Assembly (NCBI GenBank): GCA_039649115.1
Contig: JBBWZQ010000173.1
Span: forward strand, 1-30,986
DNA length: 30,986 nucleotides
Origin: DATEJJ01 sp039649115
Lineage (GTDB): Bacteria; Actinomycetota; Actinomycetes; Mycobacteriales; Micromonosporaceae
Reading direction: 5' to 3'
Shown: piece after piece, positions 24,601 through 30,986 of the stretch
How the letters are laid out: each line of letters begins with the position of its first letter
How positions within the stretch are numbered: the first letter of the stretch is position 1
Notes under the pieces: generated by a model
The model's input: the letters and a program-made list of their open reading frames with translations, nothing else
Told to the model about the DNA's origin: nothing
Database searches by the model: none
Translations under genes and position numbers: made by a program

Positions 24601-24930
24601 GTGCGGTTCCTGATGACGATGAACGGCGGCGGACCCCAGCCGGACCAGCAGCTGTACGCCGAGATGGAACGCTTCGTGGAGGAGCTCACCAAGGCCGGGG
24701 TGCTCCTGGCGACGGGCGGTCTGGACCCGGCCGGTACCCACATCAGGGCCGCCGACGGCACCGTCGTCCTCACCGACGGGCCCTACACCGAGGCGAAGGA
24801 GACGATCGTCAGCTTCGCGCTCATCGACGTACGGTCCAAGGCGGAGGCGATCGAGCTGAGCAGGCGCTTCTGGGCGATCGTCAAGGATGGCGAGGGCGAC
24901 ATGCGCCAGGTGTTCGGGCCGGAGACATAG
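24601..24930 (+). CDS. YCII (DGPF) family protein
   Basis: This 109-residue protein starts at GTG with GGGAGGAGA ahead of it at 24586-24594. It has the YCII/DGPF pattern: RFLMTMNGG, FVEELTKAGVLLATGGLDP, and the motif TDGPYTEAKETIVSFALIDV (residues about 58-77). Such proteins form dimeric alpha/beta barrels of unknown activity. It is followed four bases later by the ECF42-type sigma factor gene; DGPF proteins are the established genomic partner of ECF42 sigma factors and probably part of the same response. Confidence 0.93.
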   Translation: MRFLMTMNGGGPQPDQQLYAEMERFVEELTKAGVLLATGGLDPAGTHIRAADGTVVLTDGPYTEAKETIVSFALIDVRSKAEAIELSRRFWAIVKDGEGDMRQVFGPET

Positions 24931-24934
24931 CGTC

Positions 24935-26209
24935 ATGGCCCCCGACTCGCGCGCGGCGATCGAGGCGGTGTGGCGGCTGGAGTCGGCGCGCATCGTCGCC
25001 GGCCTCGCCCGGATGGTGCGCGACGTGGGGCTCGCCGAGGAGCTCGCCCAGGACGCCCTCGTCGCGGCACTCGAGCAGTGGCCCGAGTCGGGTGTCCCGG
25101 CCAATCCCGGCGCCTGGCTCATGGTCAACGCGAGGCACCGGGCCATCGACCGGTTCCGCCGCAACGACCGCCTGGCGAGCCGGATCACCGAACTCGCCCA
25201 CCAGGCGCAGGACCGGCATCAGGCCAGCATCGTCAACGGCCCGGCGGATTTCGACGCCGTGATCGATGACGACCGGCTCGACGACGACCTGCTACGGCTG
25301 ATCTTCACCGCCTGCCATCCGGCGCTGTCCACCGAGTCGCGCGTCGCGCTCGCCCTGCGCGTTCTCGGCGGTCTGACCACGGAGGAGATCGCGCGGGCCT
25401 TCCTCGTACCCGAGCCGACCGTGGCGCAGCGGATCGTCCGGGCCAAGCGGACCCTGGCGGACCGCCGCATCCCGTTCGAGGTCCCACCACCGGCGCAGCG
25501 GGCGCAGCGGCTGGCTTCGGTACTCGAAGTGGTTTATCTGATTTTCAATGAGGGGTACGTGGCGACCGCGGGTGACGACTGGATGCGGCCCGCGCTCTGC
25601 CACGAGGCGCTGCGCCTCGGCCGCGTGCTCGCCGAACTCGCGCCCGACGAGCCCGAGGTGCACGGCCTGGTCGCGCTCATGGAGATCCAGTCCTCGCGGA
25701 CCCGGGCCCGCGTGGGTCCGGACGGCGAACCCATCGCGATCCTCGAACAGAACCGCGGCCGCTGGGACCAGCTGCTCATCCGGCGCGGCTACCTCGCGCT
25801 GCTGCGCGCCGAACGGATCGGCCGCCCGGTCGGCCCCTACGTCCTCCAGGCCGCGATCGCCGCCTGTCACGCCCAGGCCCGCAGCGCCCACGACACCGAC
25901 TGGGGCCGGATCGCGTCGCTCTACCAGACTCTGGCCCGGCTCACCCCGACTCCTGTCGTGGAGCTCAACCGCGCGGTAGCCGTCGCCATGGCCTACGGTC
26001 CCGACCGCGGCCTGGACATCCTCGACGCGCTCGCCGCCGAGCCCGCGCTGCGCGACTACCATCTCCTCCCCAGCGTGCGCGGCGACCTGCTCGCCAGGGT
26101 CGGCCGGACCGAGGAGGCGCGCGCGGAGTTCCAGCGCGCCGCGTCGCTGACCCGCAACGCCCGCGAGCGCGCGCTGCTGCTCGACCGCGCCGAGGCGTGC
26201 GCATCCTGA
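24935..26209 (+). CDS. ECF42-type RNA polymerase sigma factor
   Basis: This 424-residue protein starts at an ATG four bases after the YCII stop. Region 2 lies at about residues 10-75 (GLAEELAQDALVAALEQWP, NPGAWLMVNARHRAIDRFRR) and region 4 at about 105-165 (LRVLGGLTTEEIARAFLVPEPTVAQRIVRAKRTL). A long C-terminal extension of about 250 residues follows (VVYLIFNEGYVAT, LALMEIQSSR-like, IASLYQTLARLTPTPVVELNRAVA) with TPR character; this extension and length define the ECF42 group. No anti-sigma gene is present, as expected for ECF42, in which the extension itself is thought to control activity. The DGPF partner is adjacent. Confidence 0.93.
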   Translation: MAPDSRAAIEAVWRLESARIVAGLARMVRDVGLAEELAQDALVAALEQWPESGVPANPGAWLMVNARHRAIDRFRRNDRLASRITELAHQAQDRHQASIVNGPADFDAVIDDDRLDDDLLRLIFTACHPALSTESRVALALRVLGGLTTEEIARAFLVPEPTVAQRIVRAKRTLADRRIPFEVPPPAQRAQRLASVLEVVYLIFNEGYVATAGDDWMRPALCHEALRLGRVLAELAPDEPEVHGLVALMEIQSSRTRARVGPDGEPIAILEQNRGRWDQLLIRRGYLALLRAERIGRPVGPYVLQAAIAACHAQARSAHDTDWGRIASLYQTLARLTPTPVVELNRAVAVAMAYGPDRGLDILDALAAEPALRDYHLLPSVRGDLLARVGRTEEARAEFQRAASLTRNARERALLLDRAEACAS

Positions 26210-26282
26210 CCCGGACCGGCAACGGACCGTCTCCGCCCGCCGCGCCACAACCGGCCGGGCACGCCACGCCACCCGGCACGCT

Positions 26283-26441
26283 GTGAATCGGACAGGCACG
26301 GGCGTGAACCGGGCGGGCACGGGCGTGAACCGGGCGGGCACGGGCGCGAGCCGGGCGGGCACGGGCGCGGGCGCGAGCCGGGCAGGCACGAGCCGGGAGG
26401 GCACCGGCACGGGCGCGAGCCGGGCAGGCGCGAGCCTGACC
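26283..26441. repeat. 21-bp tandem repeat at the 3' end of the EamA gene
   Basis: Four consecutive 21-base units start at 26283, 26304, 26325 and 26346. Units two and three are identical and have the form GTGAACCGGGCGGGCACGGGC; the others differ by a few bases. Degenerate units continue to about 26441. On the minus strand they encode PVPARFT-type heptads at the end of the EamA reading frame; on the plus strand they would read VNRAGTG heptads. Confidence 0.8.
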
Positions 26442-27340
26442 GGTGTGGGCCGGCGGGTGGGCGCCGGGCGGGTCCGCAGCAGTGGCGCGGCGCTCAGCGC
26501 GATCCCGCCGAGGATCGCGGTGCCACCGAGCACCTGCGGCACCCCCAGCGGGTCGCCGAACGCGAGCGCGCCGGCGACGGCGCCGACCAGCGGCTCCAGG
26601 TTCAGGAACGCGCCGGCGACCTCGGGGGTGACCCGGGACTGGCCGATGGCGAACAGGGTGAAGGGGACGAGGGTGCCGCCGAGGATGAGGCCGGCCAGCA
26701 CGAGCAGCGCCACCGGACCGGGCGGGGCCGGCGGTGCGCCGTCGAACCAGCCGGCGATCGGCAACGCGACCAGCGCACCCGCGGCCAGCTGCACGGCCGT
26801 GACCGCGACCGGGTCCCGGCCGGCCAGCAGCCGCGGCTGGGCCACGACGTATGTCGCCGACAGGAGGAGGGCGACCAGCACCACCCCGTCACCGGAACGG
26901 GTGGCGCCGCCCCCACCGTCGAGGGCCACCAGCCCGACCCCGCCGAGCGCGGCCGCGAACCCGATCCACGACAGGGCACCCGCCCGGCCCCGACCGAGGC
27001 CCAGCGCGATGAACGCGACGAACACCGGCGTGGTACCGACGAGCAGCGCGGCGTGGCTCACGCTGGTGCGCGCCACTCCGGCGTTCTGCAGGACGATCAC
27101 CAGCCCGTAGCCGACCGCACCCCAGCCCAGCACGGCCGGGGTCAGCGCGGCGCGCAGGTGCCGGCGGGCCGGTCCGGCGAGCAGCAGCGCGGCCACGGTG
27201 AAGCGCACGACGGTGAGCCAGCCGGGCCCGAGCCAGCCGACCGCGAGCTTGGTCAGCGGTACGGTCGTGCCCCACATGAGTCCGGCGGTGGTCAGGGCGG
27301 CGAGAGCGGCATGACGGGTACGCATCCTCCGATGGTCCAC
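26283..27340 (-). CDS. EamA/DMT-family metabolite exporter with repeat-derived tail
   Basis: The GTG at 27340 starts MDHRRMRTRHAALAALTTAG; an ATG at 27325 is the alternative. Two EamA domains give ten membrane helices (about residues 8-140 and 148-288), with typical motifs WGTTVPLTKLAVGWLGPGWL, GGVGLVALDGG and LNLEPLVGAVAGALAFGD. Proteins of this family export amino acids or small metabolites; the divergent Lrp/AsnC gene supports amino acids. After residue ~290 the frame enters a heptad-repeat tail and does not meet a stop until 25292, inside the antisense of the sigma-factor gene. I therefore set the 3' boundary at the end of the repeat; the true end is unresolved. Confidence 0.8.
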
Positions 27341-27374
27341 GCCGTCCGGCTCACAATTTGACGATCACGGGCTA

Positions 27375-27395
27375 TCACGAAACAATCGTTCGTGA
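27375..27395. promoter_or_regulatory. 21-bp inverted repeat at the lrp start, Lrp/AsnC operator candidate
   Basis: TCACGAA (27375-27381) and TTCGTGA (27389-27395) are perfect seven-base arms around a seven-base AT-containing spacer. The site ends one base before the regulator ATG at 27397 and lies 35 bases from the divergent exporter start. A possible promoter TTGACG (27358-27363) with AACAAT at 27381-27386 overlaps it, giving a transcription start at about the ATG. Autoregulation by the adjacent Lrp/AsnC protein is the natural reading. Confidence 0.6.
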
Positions 27396-27396
27396 G

Positions 27397-27864
27397 ATGG
27401 CCGAATCACTTGATGAAATTGACATCCAGCTGCTCGCCGAGCTACAGGTGGATGCCGACCGTACCAACGTCGAGCTGGCCCGGCTGGTCGGCCTGTCCCC
27501 CGCCGCCACCCTCCACCGGGTACGGCGGCTGAAGTCCACCGGCCTCGTCCGCCGCGTCGCCGCCCAGCTCGACGCCGACCTGGCCGGCTTCCCGCTGCAG
27601 GTGTACGTGTCGGTGACCCTGGCCCGGCACGAGCCGCGCACCAGCCGCGCGTTCGAGGCGGAGGTCCGGGCGCTGCCCCAGGTCATCTCCGCCGACTGGG
27701 TCGCCGGCGAGGTGGACATCATGCTGCTCGTCGTGGCCCGGGACGTGGCCGAGCTGCAACGGGTACTCCTGCGGCTCACCAGCCGCGGTGCCCAGCGCCT
27801 GGTGACCTACCTCCGGCTGCAGGAGATCAAGCCGAGCTCACCGCTGCCGGTCGCGCCGACCTGA
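27397..27864 (+). CDS. Lrp/AsnC-family transcriptional regulator
   Basis: This 155-residue protein starts at ATG (MAESLDEIDIQLLAELQVDA) with no ribosome site, in keeping with a leaderless message. The winged-helix DNA-binding part covers about residues 6-60 (NVELARLVGLSPAATLHRVRRLKSTGLV), and the RAM ligand-binding domain about 68-145 (QVYVSVTLARHE, VISADWVAGEVDIMLLVVARD). Such regulators sense amino acids and often control a divergent exporter, here the EamA gene. An in-frame TTG at 27358 would extend it, but that extension contains the operator and is unlikely to be translated. Confidence 0.92.
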   Translation: MAESLDEIDIQLLAELQVDADRTNVELARLVGLSPAATLHRVRRLKSTGLVRRVAAQLDADLAGFPLQVYVSVTLARHEPRTSRAFEAEVRALPQVISADWVAGEVDIMLLVVARDVAELQRVLLRLTSRGAQRLVTYLRLQEIKPSSPLPVAPT

Positions 27865-27918
27865 CGCGCCGGTCAGGGCTCGATCGCGTCAGACACCTCG
27901 CCGGGCCCGACCGTGTTG

Positions 27919-27936
27919 CCGGTCGCCACCGACCGG
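27919..27936 (+). terminator. Candidate terminator after the lrp gene
   Basis: CCGGTCG (27919-27925) and CGACCGG (27930-27936) make a perfect seven-base-pair stem with loop CCAC, 55 bases after the regulator stop. There is no T-run. Confidence 0.4.
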
Positions 27937-27967
27937 GCGGCGCCGTGATCACGACGAGCCCGGGATT

Positions 27968-28027
27968 GATCGCGAGTTGCCGGAGGAACGCGTAGGCGGC
28001 TACGCGGACCTCCGGCAACTCGTGATC
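27968..28027. repeat. 60-bp near-perfect hairpin element (REP-like)
   Basis: The outer arms are 19 bases long (beginning GATCGCGAGTTGCCGGAGG on the left) with one mismatch. A two-base mismatch (AA against GA) follows, then perfect inner arms CGCGTAG and CTACGCG around a four-base loop GCGG. Extra TGATCA-like palindromes lie on either side (about 27944-27952 and 28046-28055). The element stands between the lrp gene and the MFS gene, which end toward each other, so it may act as a terminator, a REP-type element or both. Confidence 0.75.
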
Positions 28028-28154
28028 ACGTGGGCACCGGGACGCCTTGATCATGTCGATCTCGAAGGGCGGGCCCAGGCGCCCGGGTCGGGCCCGCGCA
28101 AACCCAGCCCACTCGAACAGCGGTGGCGCGGCCGTCCGCACCGCCGTCGCCGCC

Positions 28155-28273
28155 CGCCCGCTGGCGCGGCCCTCACGCCCGCTGGCGCGGCCGGCCGGCT
28201 CACACCCGCTGGCGCGGCCCTCACGCCCGCTGGCGCGGCCGGCTGGATCACGGCCGCTGGCGCAGCCGGCTGC
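28155..28273. repeat. Alternating 21/27-bp tandem repeat at the 3' end of the MFS gene
   Basis: Units begin at 28155 (21 bp), 28176 (27 bp), 28203 (21 bp), 28224 (27 bp) and 28251 (partial). All share CCGCTGGCGCGGCC; the 27-base units insert GGCCGG or GGCTGG before the next unit. The higher-order period is 48 bases. The MFS stop codon (28248-28250) falls inside the fourth unit, so the last residues of the transporter are encoded by repeat sequence. Confidence 0.8.
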
Positions 28274-29678
28274 AGGCCAACGCGGTGGCCAGGGCCAGTC
28301 CCGTCTCGGCGGCCAGCGCGACCAGCGTGGCGTGCCGCCAGCCGGTGGCGTCCGGGTGCGCGCCGGCCACCCCGAACAGCACCGACCCGAGCACCGACGC
28401 GCCGAGCGCGAGCCCGACCTGCAGGGCGGTGGAGAGTACCCCGCCGGCCAGGCCGGCCCGGTCCGCCGGCAGCGCGCCCAGCACGTACCCGATGACCGGG
28501 GTGAGCACCATCGCCCAGCCGAACCCGACGACCGCCAGCGGTACCGCCACCGCCACGGGTTGCAGCGTCCCGCGGGTGGTGGCGACCACGACGCCGAGCC
28601 CGACGAGTCCGGCGGCGAAGATGAGCCCGCCGAGCACCAGGACCCCGGCGCCGTACCGGCCGACCCAGCGGCCCACGCGCAGCGAGACGGCGAGGAAGGC
28701 GAGCGCGCACGGGGCCATGCAGAGTCCGGCGCGCATCGGACCGTAGCCGTGCGCCACCTGCATGGTGATCGAGGTGGCGAACAGGAAACCGCCGATGCAG
28801 GTGGCGAACGTCAGGCAGGCCAGCAGGGCGCGCCGGGCCAGCGGCAGCCGCAGCAGCGAGGGCGGCAGCAGCGGCGTACCCCCGGATTGTTCCTGGCGGC
28901 GCTGCAGCACCGCGAAGCCGGCGGCGGCCGGGACGACCGCGGCCAGGCACAGCCACGCCCACAGCGGCCACCCCTGCGCCCGGCCCAGGGTGAGCGGGGC
29001 GAGCAGCAGCGCGATGGTTCCGGCGAGCGCCACCGCGCCGGGTACGTCGAGCCGGGCCGCCACGGCGGCACGCGTCTCGGGCATCAGCCGGGGCGCCAGG
29101 ATCAGCGCGAGCACCCCGACCGGCAGGTTCACCAGGAACAGCGGCCGCCAGGACAGGCCGGCCACGTCGGCGGCCAGCAGGGCACCGCCGACCAGCTGGC
29201 CGACCGCGCCGCCGGCGCCGGCCACCGCGCCGAAGCCGGCCAGCGCGCGCTGCCGGTCCGGCCCGGTGAAGTTGGCCTGGATGGACCCGAGCACCTGGGG
29301 GAACATCAGCGCCGCCGCCAGGCCCTGGCAGATCCGGAAGCCGATCAGCGCACCGACGTTGGGCGCCAGCCCGCACGCGGTGGAGGTTGCGGTGAAGGCG
29401 GCCATCCCGGTGACGAACAACCGCCGCCGGCCGAACCGGTCGCCGAGCCGCCCGCCGACCACCAGCGTGCAGGCGTAGGCGACGCCGTAGCCGGACACGG
29501 TCAACTCCAGGGCGGCTGCCCCGGCGCGCAGGTTCTGCCCGATCGTGGCCAGGCCGATGTTGACGATGAACGCATCCAGGATCGGCAGGAACGCGCCGAG
29601 CAGCAGGACCGGCAGGGCTCGCCAGGGCGCGGCCGGTCGGGTTGGCGTGGTGCGCTGGGCGAGACTGGTTGTGGTCAC
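28248..29678 (-). CDS. MFS drug exporter, DHA2 (EmrB/QacA-type) family
   Basis: This 476-residue transporter starts at GTG (VTTTSLAQRTTPTRPAAPWR), with a GAGG nine bases upstream. It has about 14 hydrophobic segments and the DHA2 motifs: LDAFIVNIGLATI in helix 1 (motif D1), GGRLGDRFGRRR (motif A, about residues 75-86), and GFRICQGLAAALMFPQVLG (motif B). It probably exports drugs or secondary metabolites by proton antiport. It is divergent from the MmyB-type regulator gene across about 100 bases. The C-terminus runs into a tandem repeat. Confidence 0.92.
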   Translation of the reverse strand: MTTTSLAQRTTPTRPAAPWRALPVLLLGAFLPILDAFIVNIGLATIGQNLRAGAAALELTVSGYGVAYACTLVVGGRLGDRFGRRRLFVTGMAAFTATSTACGLAPNVGALIGFRICQGLAAALMFPQVLGSIQANFTGPDRQRALAGFGAVAGAGGAVGQLVGGALLAADVAGLSWRPLFLVNLPVGVLALILAPRLMPETRAAVAARLDVPGAVALAGTIALLLAPLTLGRAQGWPLWAWLCLAAVVPAAAGFAVLQRRQEQSGGTPLLPPSLLRLPLARRALLACLTFATCIGGFLFATSITMQVAHGYGPMRAGLCMAPCALAFLAVSLRVGRWVGRYGAGVLVLGGLIFAAGLVGLGVVVATTRGTLQPVAVAVPLAVVGFGWAMVLTPVIGYVLGALPADRAGLAGGVLSTALQVGLALGASVLGSVLFGVAGAHPDATGWRHATLVALAAETGLALATALACSRLRQRP

Positions 29679-29708
29679 GAAGATCAGCCTCGATGCTGGC
29701 CAAGCCCG

Positions 29709-29735
29709 GTACCAAGAGCCAGACGATACTGGTAC
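29709..29735. promoter_or_regulatory. Inverted repeat between the MFS exporter and its regulator
   Basis: GTACCA (29709-29714) and TGGTAC (29730-29735) form an inverted repeat with a 15-base spacer; a second, overlapping pair CCAG (29719-29722) and CTGG (29729-29732) sits within it. The position, between divergent exporter and regulator genes, is where a repressor would bind. Arms are short, so the exact operator is uncertain. Confidence 0.4.
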
Positions 29736-29780
29736 TGAACGAACCAGGATGCCGGACGGCGCGGCGGTTACGGTGGTGTG

Positions 29781-30671
29781 GTGACTCAGCGCGTGACGGA
29801 CCAGCGCCGGCAGGCGCTCGGCGAGTTCATCCGCTCCCGGCGGGAGCGCACCACCCCCGAGATGGTGGGCATGCCACCGACGCTGCGCCGGCGTACCCCG
29901 GGCCTGCGGCGCGAGGAGTTGGCGCTGCTGTCCGGCATCGGCGTCACCTGGTACACGTGGCTGGAGCAGGGCCGGCCGATCAACGTGTCGACCCAGGTGC
30001 TCGGCGCGATCTGCCGGGTGCTGCGGCTGGACGCGGCCGAGCGGGCCCACCTGTTCGCCCTGGCCGAACTCGCCGACCCGCAGCAGACCCCGCAGCCGCC
30101 GGCGGTGGGGCCGGCGGTGCAGGCGGTGCTGGCCGCGCTCGAACCGGTACCGGCGACCGTGGTCGGCCCGCACTGGGAACTGCTCGCCAGCAACCGGGCC
30201 TACCTCGCGCTGACCGGCGACTACCGTACGCTGCCGTGCCGCTACCGCAACACCCTGCTGCTCTACTTCTGCGAGATCGGGTGGCGCGACATCATGGGCG
30301 ACTGGGCGGCCAACGCCCCCCGCCTGGTGGCCAAGGTGCGCACGGCGATGGCGGCCGATGTCGCCGACCCCGGCTGGCAGCAACTGCTGGAGCTGCTGCA
30401 CGCGCACTCGCCGGAATTCCGCGAGCTGTGGCAGCGCCACGACGTGGCGGCCATCGACAGCATGCACAAGGTGCTGCACCACGAGCAGGTGGGCGTCATC
30501 CGCACCGAGGTCCTGCACTCCTGGCTCACCGACCAGCGGGGCGCCCGGCTCACCGTCTACACGCCGAGCGACGAGGCGGCCCGCTCGGCGTACGAGCGGC
30601 TGTGCACGGTCACCCCGCGAGCCATGCGGATCCCCGGCGTGGAAACGGAATCCGCGTTGCTCGCTGCCTGA
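29781..30671 (+). CDS. MmyB-type helix-turn-helix regulator
   Basis: This 296-residue protein starts at the second of two tandem GTG codons (29778 or 29781); neither has a clear ribosome site. Residues about 5-85 form the XRE-type HTH with the family hallmark RRRTPGLRREELALLSGIGVTWYTWLEQGR. Residues about 110-275 form the MmyB-like ligand-binding domain (WELLASNRAYLALTG, NTLLLYFCEIGWRDIMGDW, VLHHEQVGVIRTEVLHSWLTDQRGARLTVYTP), a PAS-related fold thought to bind small hydrophobic molecules. Regulators of this family are very often divergent from an MFS or oxidoreductase gene that they repress, as here. Confidence 0.92.
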   Translation: MTQRVTDQRRQALGEFIRSRRERTTPEMVGMPPTLRRRTPGLRREELALLSGIGVTWYTWLEQGRPINVSTQVLGAICRVLRLDAAERAHLFALAELADPQQTPQPPAVGPAVQAVLAALEPVPATVVGPHWELLASNRAYLALTGDYRTLPCRYRNTLLLYFCEIGWRDIMGDWAANAPRLVAKVRTAMAADVADPGWQQLLELLHAHSPEFRELWQRHDVAAIDSMHKVLHHEQVGVIRTEVLHSWLTDQRGARLTVYTPSDEAARSAYERLCTVTPRAMRIPGVETESALLAA

Positions 30672-30700
30672 GCGGCCACACAGTAGCCAAACGTTCCGGT

Positions 30701-30711
30701 CTTAATTTAAG
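30701..30711. promoter_or_regulatory. AT-rich palindrome CTTAATTTAAG before the last gene
   Basis: An eleven-base palindrome of only A/T/C/G pattern CTTAATTTAAG lies 56 bases before the ATG at 30767. In this GC-rich window such an AT-rich stretch is rare and probably marks a promoter or operator for the secreted protein downstream. Confidence 0.35.
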
Positions 30712-30766
30712 ATGCGTATCGATGACTACTGTTGTCAAGCCGGCGGGTCGTACCCGTGGAGGCCGT

Positions 30767-30986
30767 ATGCGCAGGATGAGGGCCGCACCGGCCCTGGGGG
30801 CCGGTCTGGTGCTGGTGGCCGGGCTGTCGGGCACCGGGCAGGCGGCGTCGGCCGCGCCACCGCGGGCTGCCCTCACCGTCGACACGAGGCAGGCCCGATC
30901 GGGTACGGGTGCGCGACGGCGTGCCGCGCCTCGACGTGGCCGCGGGCAGCGCCGTGCTCGTCACGCTCGACTCCCCCGCGCTCGGC
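30767..30986 (+). pseudogene. Secreted protein, 5' part, with an apparent frameshift
   Basis: The ATG at 30767 follows GGAGG and opens MRRMRAAPALGAGLVLVAGL, a good Sec signal peptide ending near QAASAAPP. That frame continues as ALTVDTRQARSGTGARRRAA, which is Arg-rich and looks out of frame. From about 30891 a frame one base away gives RVRDGVPRLDVAAGSAVLVT, with strong GC-ending codons and the look of a real beta-rich secreted protein. The switch lies between about 30880 and 30905. Either the gene is broken, or the sequence has an indel error, or the gene uses a programmed shift (least likely). The gene runs off the end of the window and I cannot name the family. Confidence 0.55.

Noticed and set aside
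26283..27110. Plus-strand ORF starting in the VNRAGTG heptad repeats
   Set aside because: Beyond the repeats it is Ser/Pro/Arg-rich antisense of the EamA membrane protein, with no ribosome site.
28155..28273. CRISPR array
   Set aside because: Units are 21 and 27 bases with no unique spacers and no cas genes; it is a simple tandem repeat.
28047..29738. Plus-strand ORF across the MFS gene beginning near the hairpin
   Set aside because: Gln/Arg-rich shadow of the transporter; repeats at its start come from the tandem array.

Overview
The window is very GC-rich actinobacterial DNA. Tat and lipoprotein signals, ricin-type lectin tails, GTG/TTG starts, dense gene packing and frequent GGTACC hexamers suggest a soil filamentous actinomycete, most likely of the Micromonosporaceae. 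That placement is inferred from style, not from a marker gene. No rRNA, tRNA, CRISPR array, IS element or phage gene was found.

Layout. (1) 1-1921: end of a sugar ABC importer operon (permease C-terminus, then its lipoprotein). (2) 1937-5403, minus strand: an ABC-2 exporter (ATPase, permease) coupled to a DesK/DesR-type two-component system. (3) 5578-8283: a secreted GH30 glucosylceramidase-like enzyme and a small membrane protein. (4) 8295-10625: an LCP cell-wall ligase, a CBS-pair protein and three small unknown proteins. (5) 10680-13085: a secreted GH59 galactocerebrosidase-like enzyme with a ricin-type lectin. (6) 13202-15873: small cysteine-motif proteins, a CutA-like protein and a large XRE regulator. 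(7) 15933-23766: a saccharolytic block with a GH29 alpha-L-fucosidase, a divergent three-gene sugar ABC importer and a convergent GH2 beta-galactosidase-like enzyme. (8) 23879-26209: a RibD/DHFR-like protein, a YCII (DGPF) protein and an ECF42-type sigma factor. (9) 26283-27864: an EamA exporter divergent from an Lrp/AsnC regulator. (10) 28248-30671: an MFS exporter divergent from a MmyB-type regulator. (11) 30767 to the end: the start of a secreted protein that appears frameshifted.

How the genes work together. Four exported glycosidases (GH30, GH59, GH29, GH2) with two sugar-uptake systems look like a dispersed locus for stripping glucose, galactose and fucose from a complex glycan or glycolipid. 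A perfect 16-bp palindrome between the fucosidase and the importer is a LacI-type operator candidate, but no LacI gene lies in the window. The transporter/regulator pairs carry inverted repeats between their divergent genes. The most unusual structures are 21-bp-period tandem repeats at the 3' ends of two exporter genes (one of which has no stop of its own), a 60-bp near-perfect hairpin, and a run of overlapping small ORFs with three-cysteine motifs.
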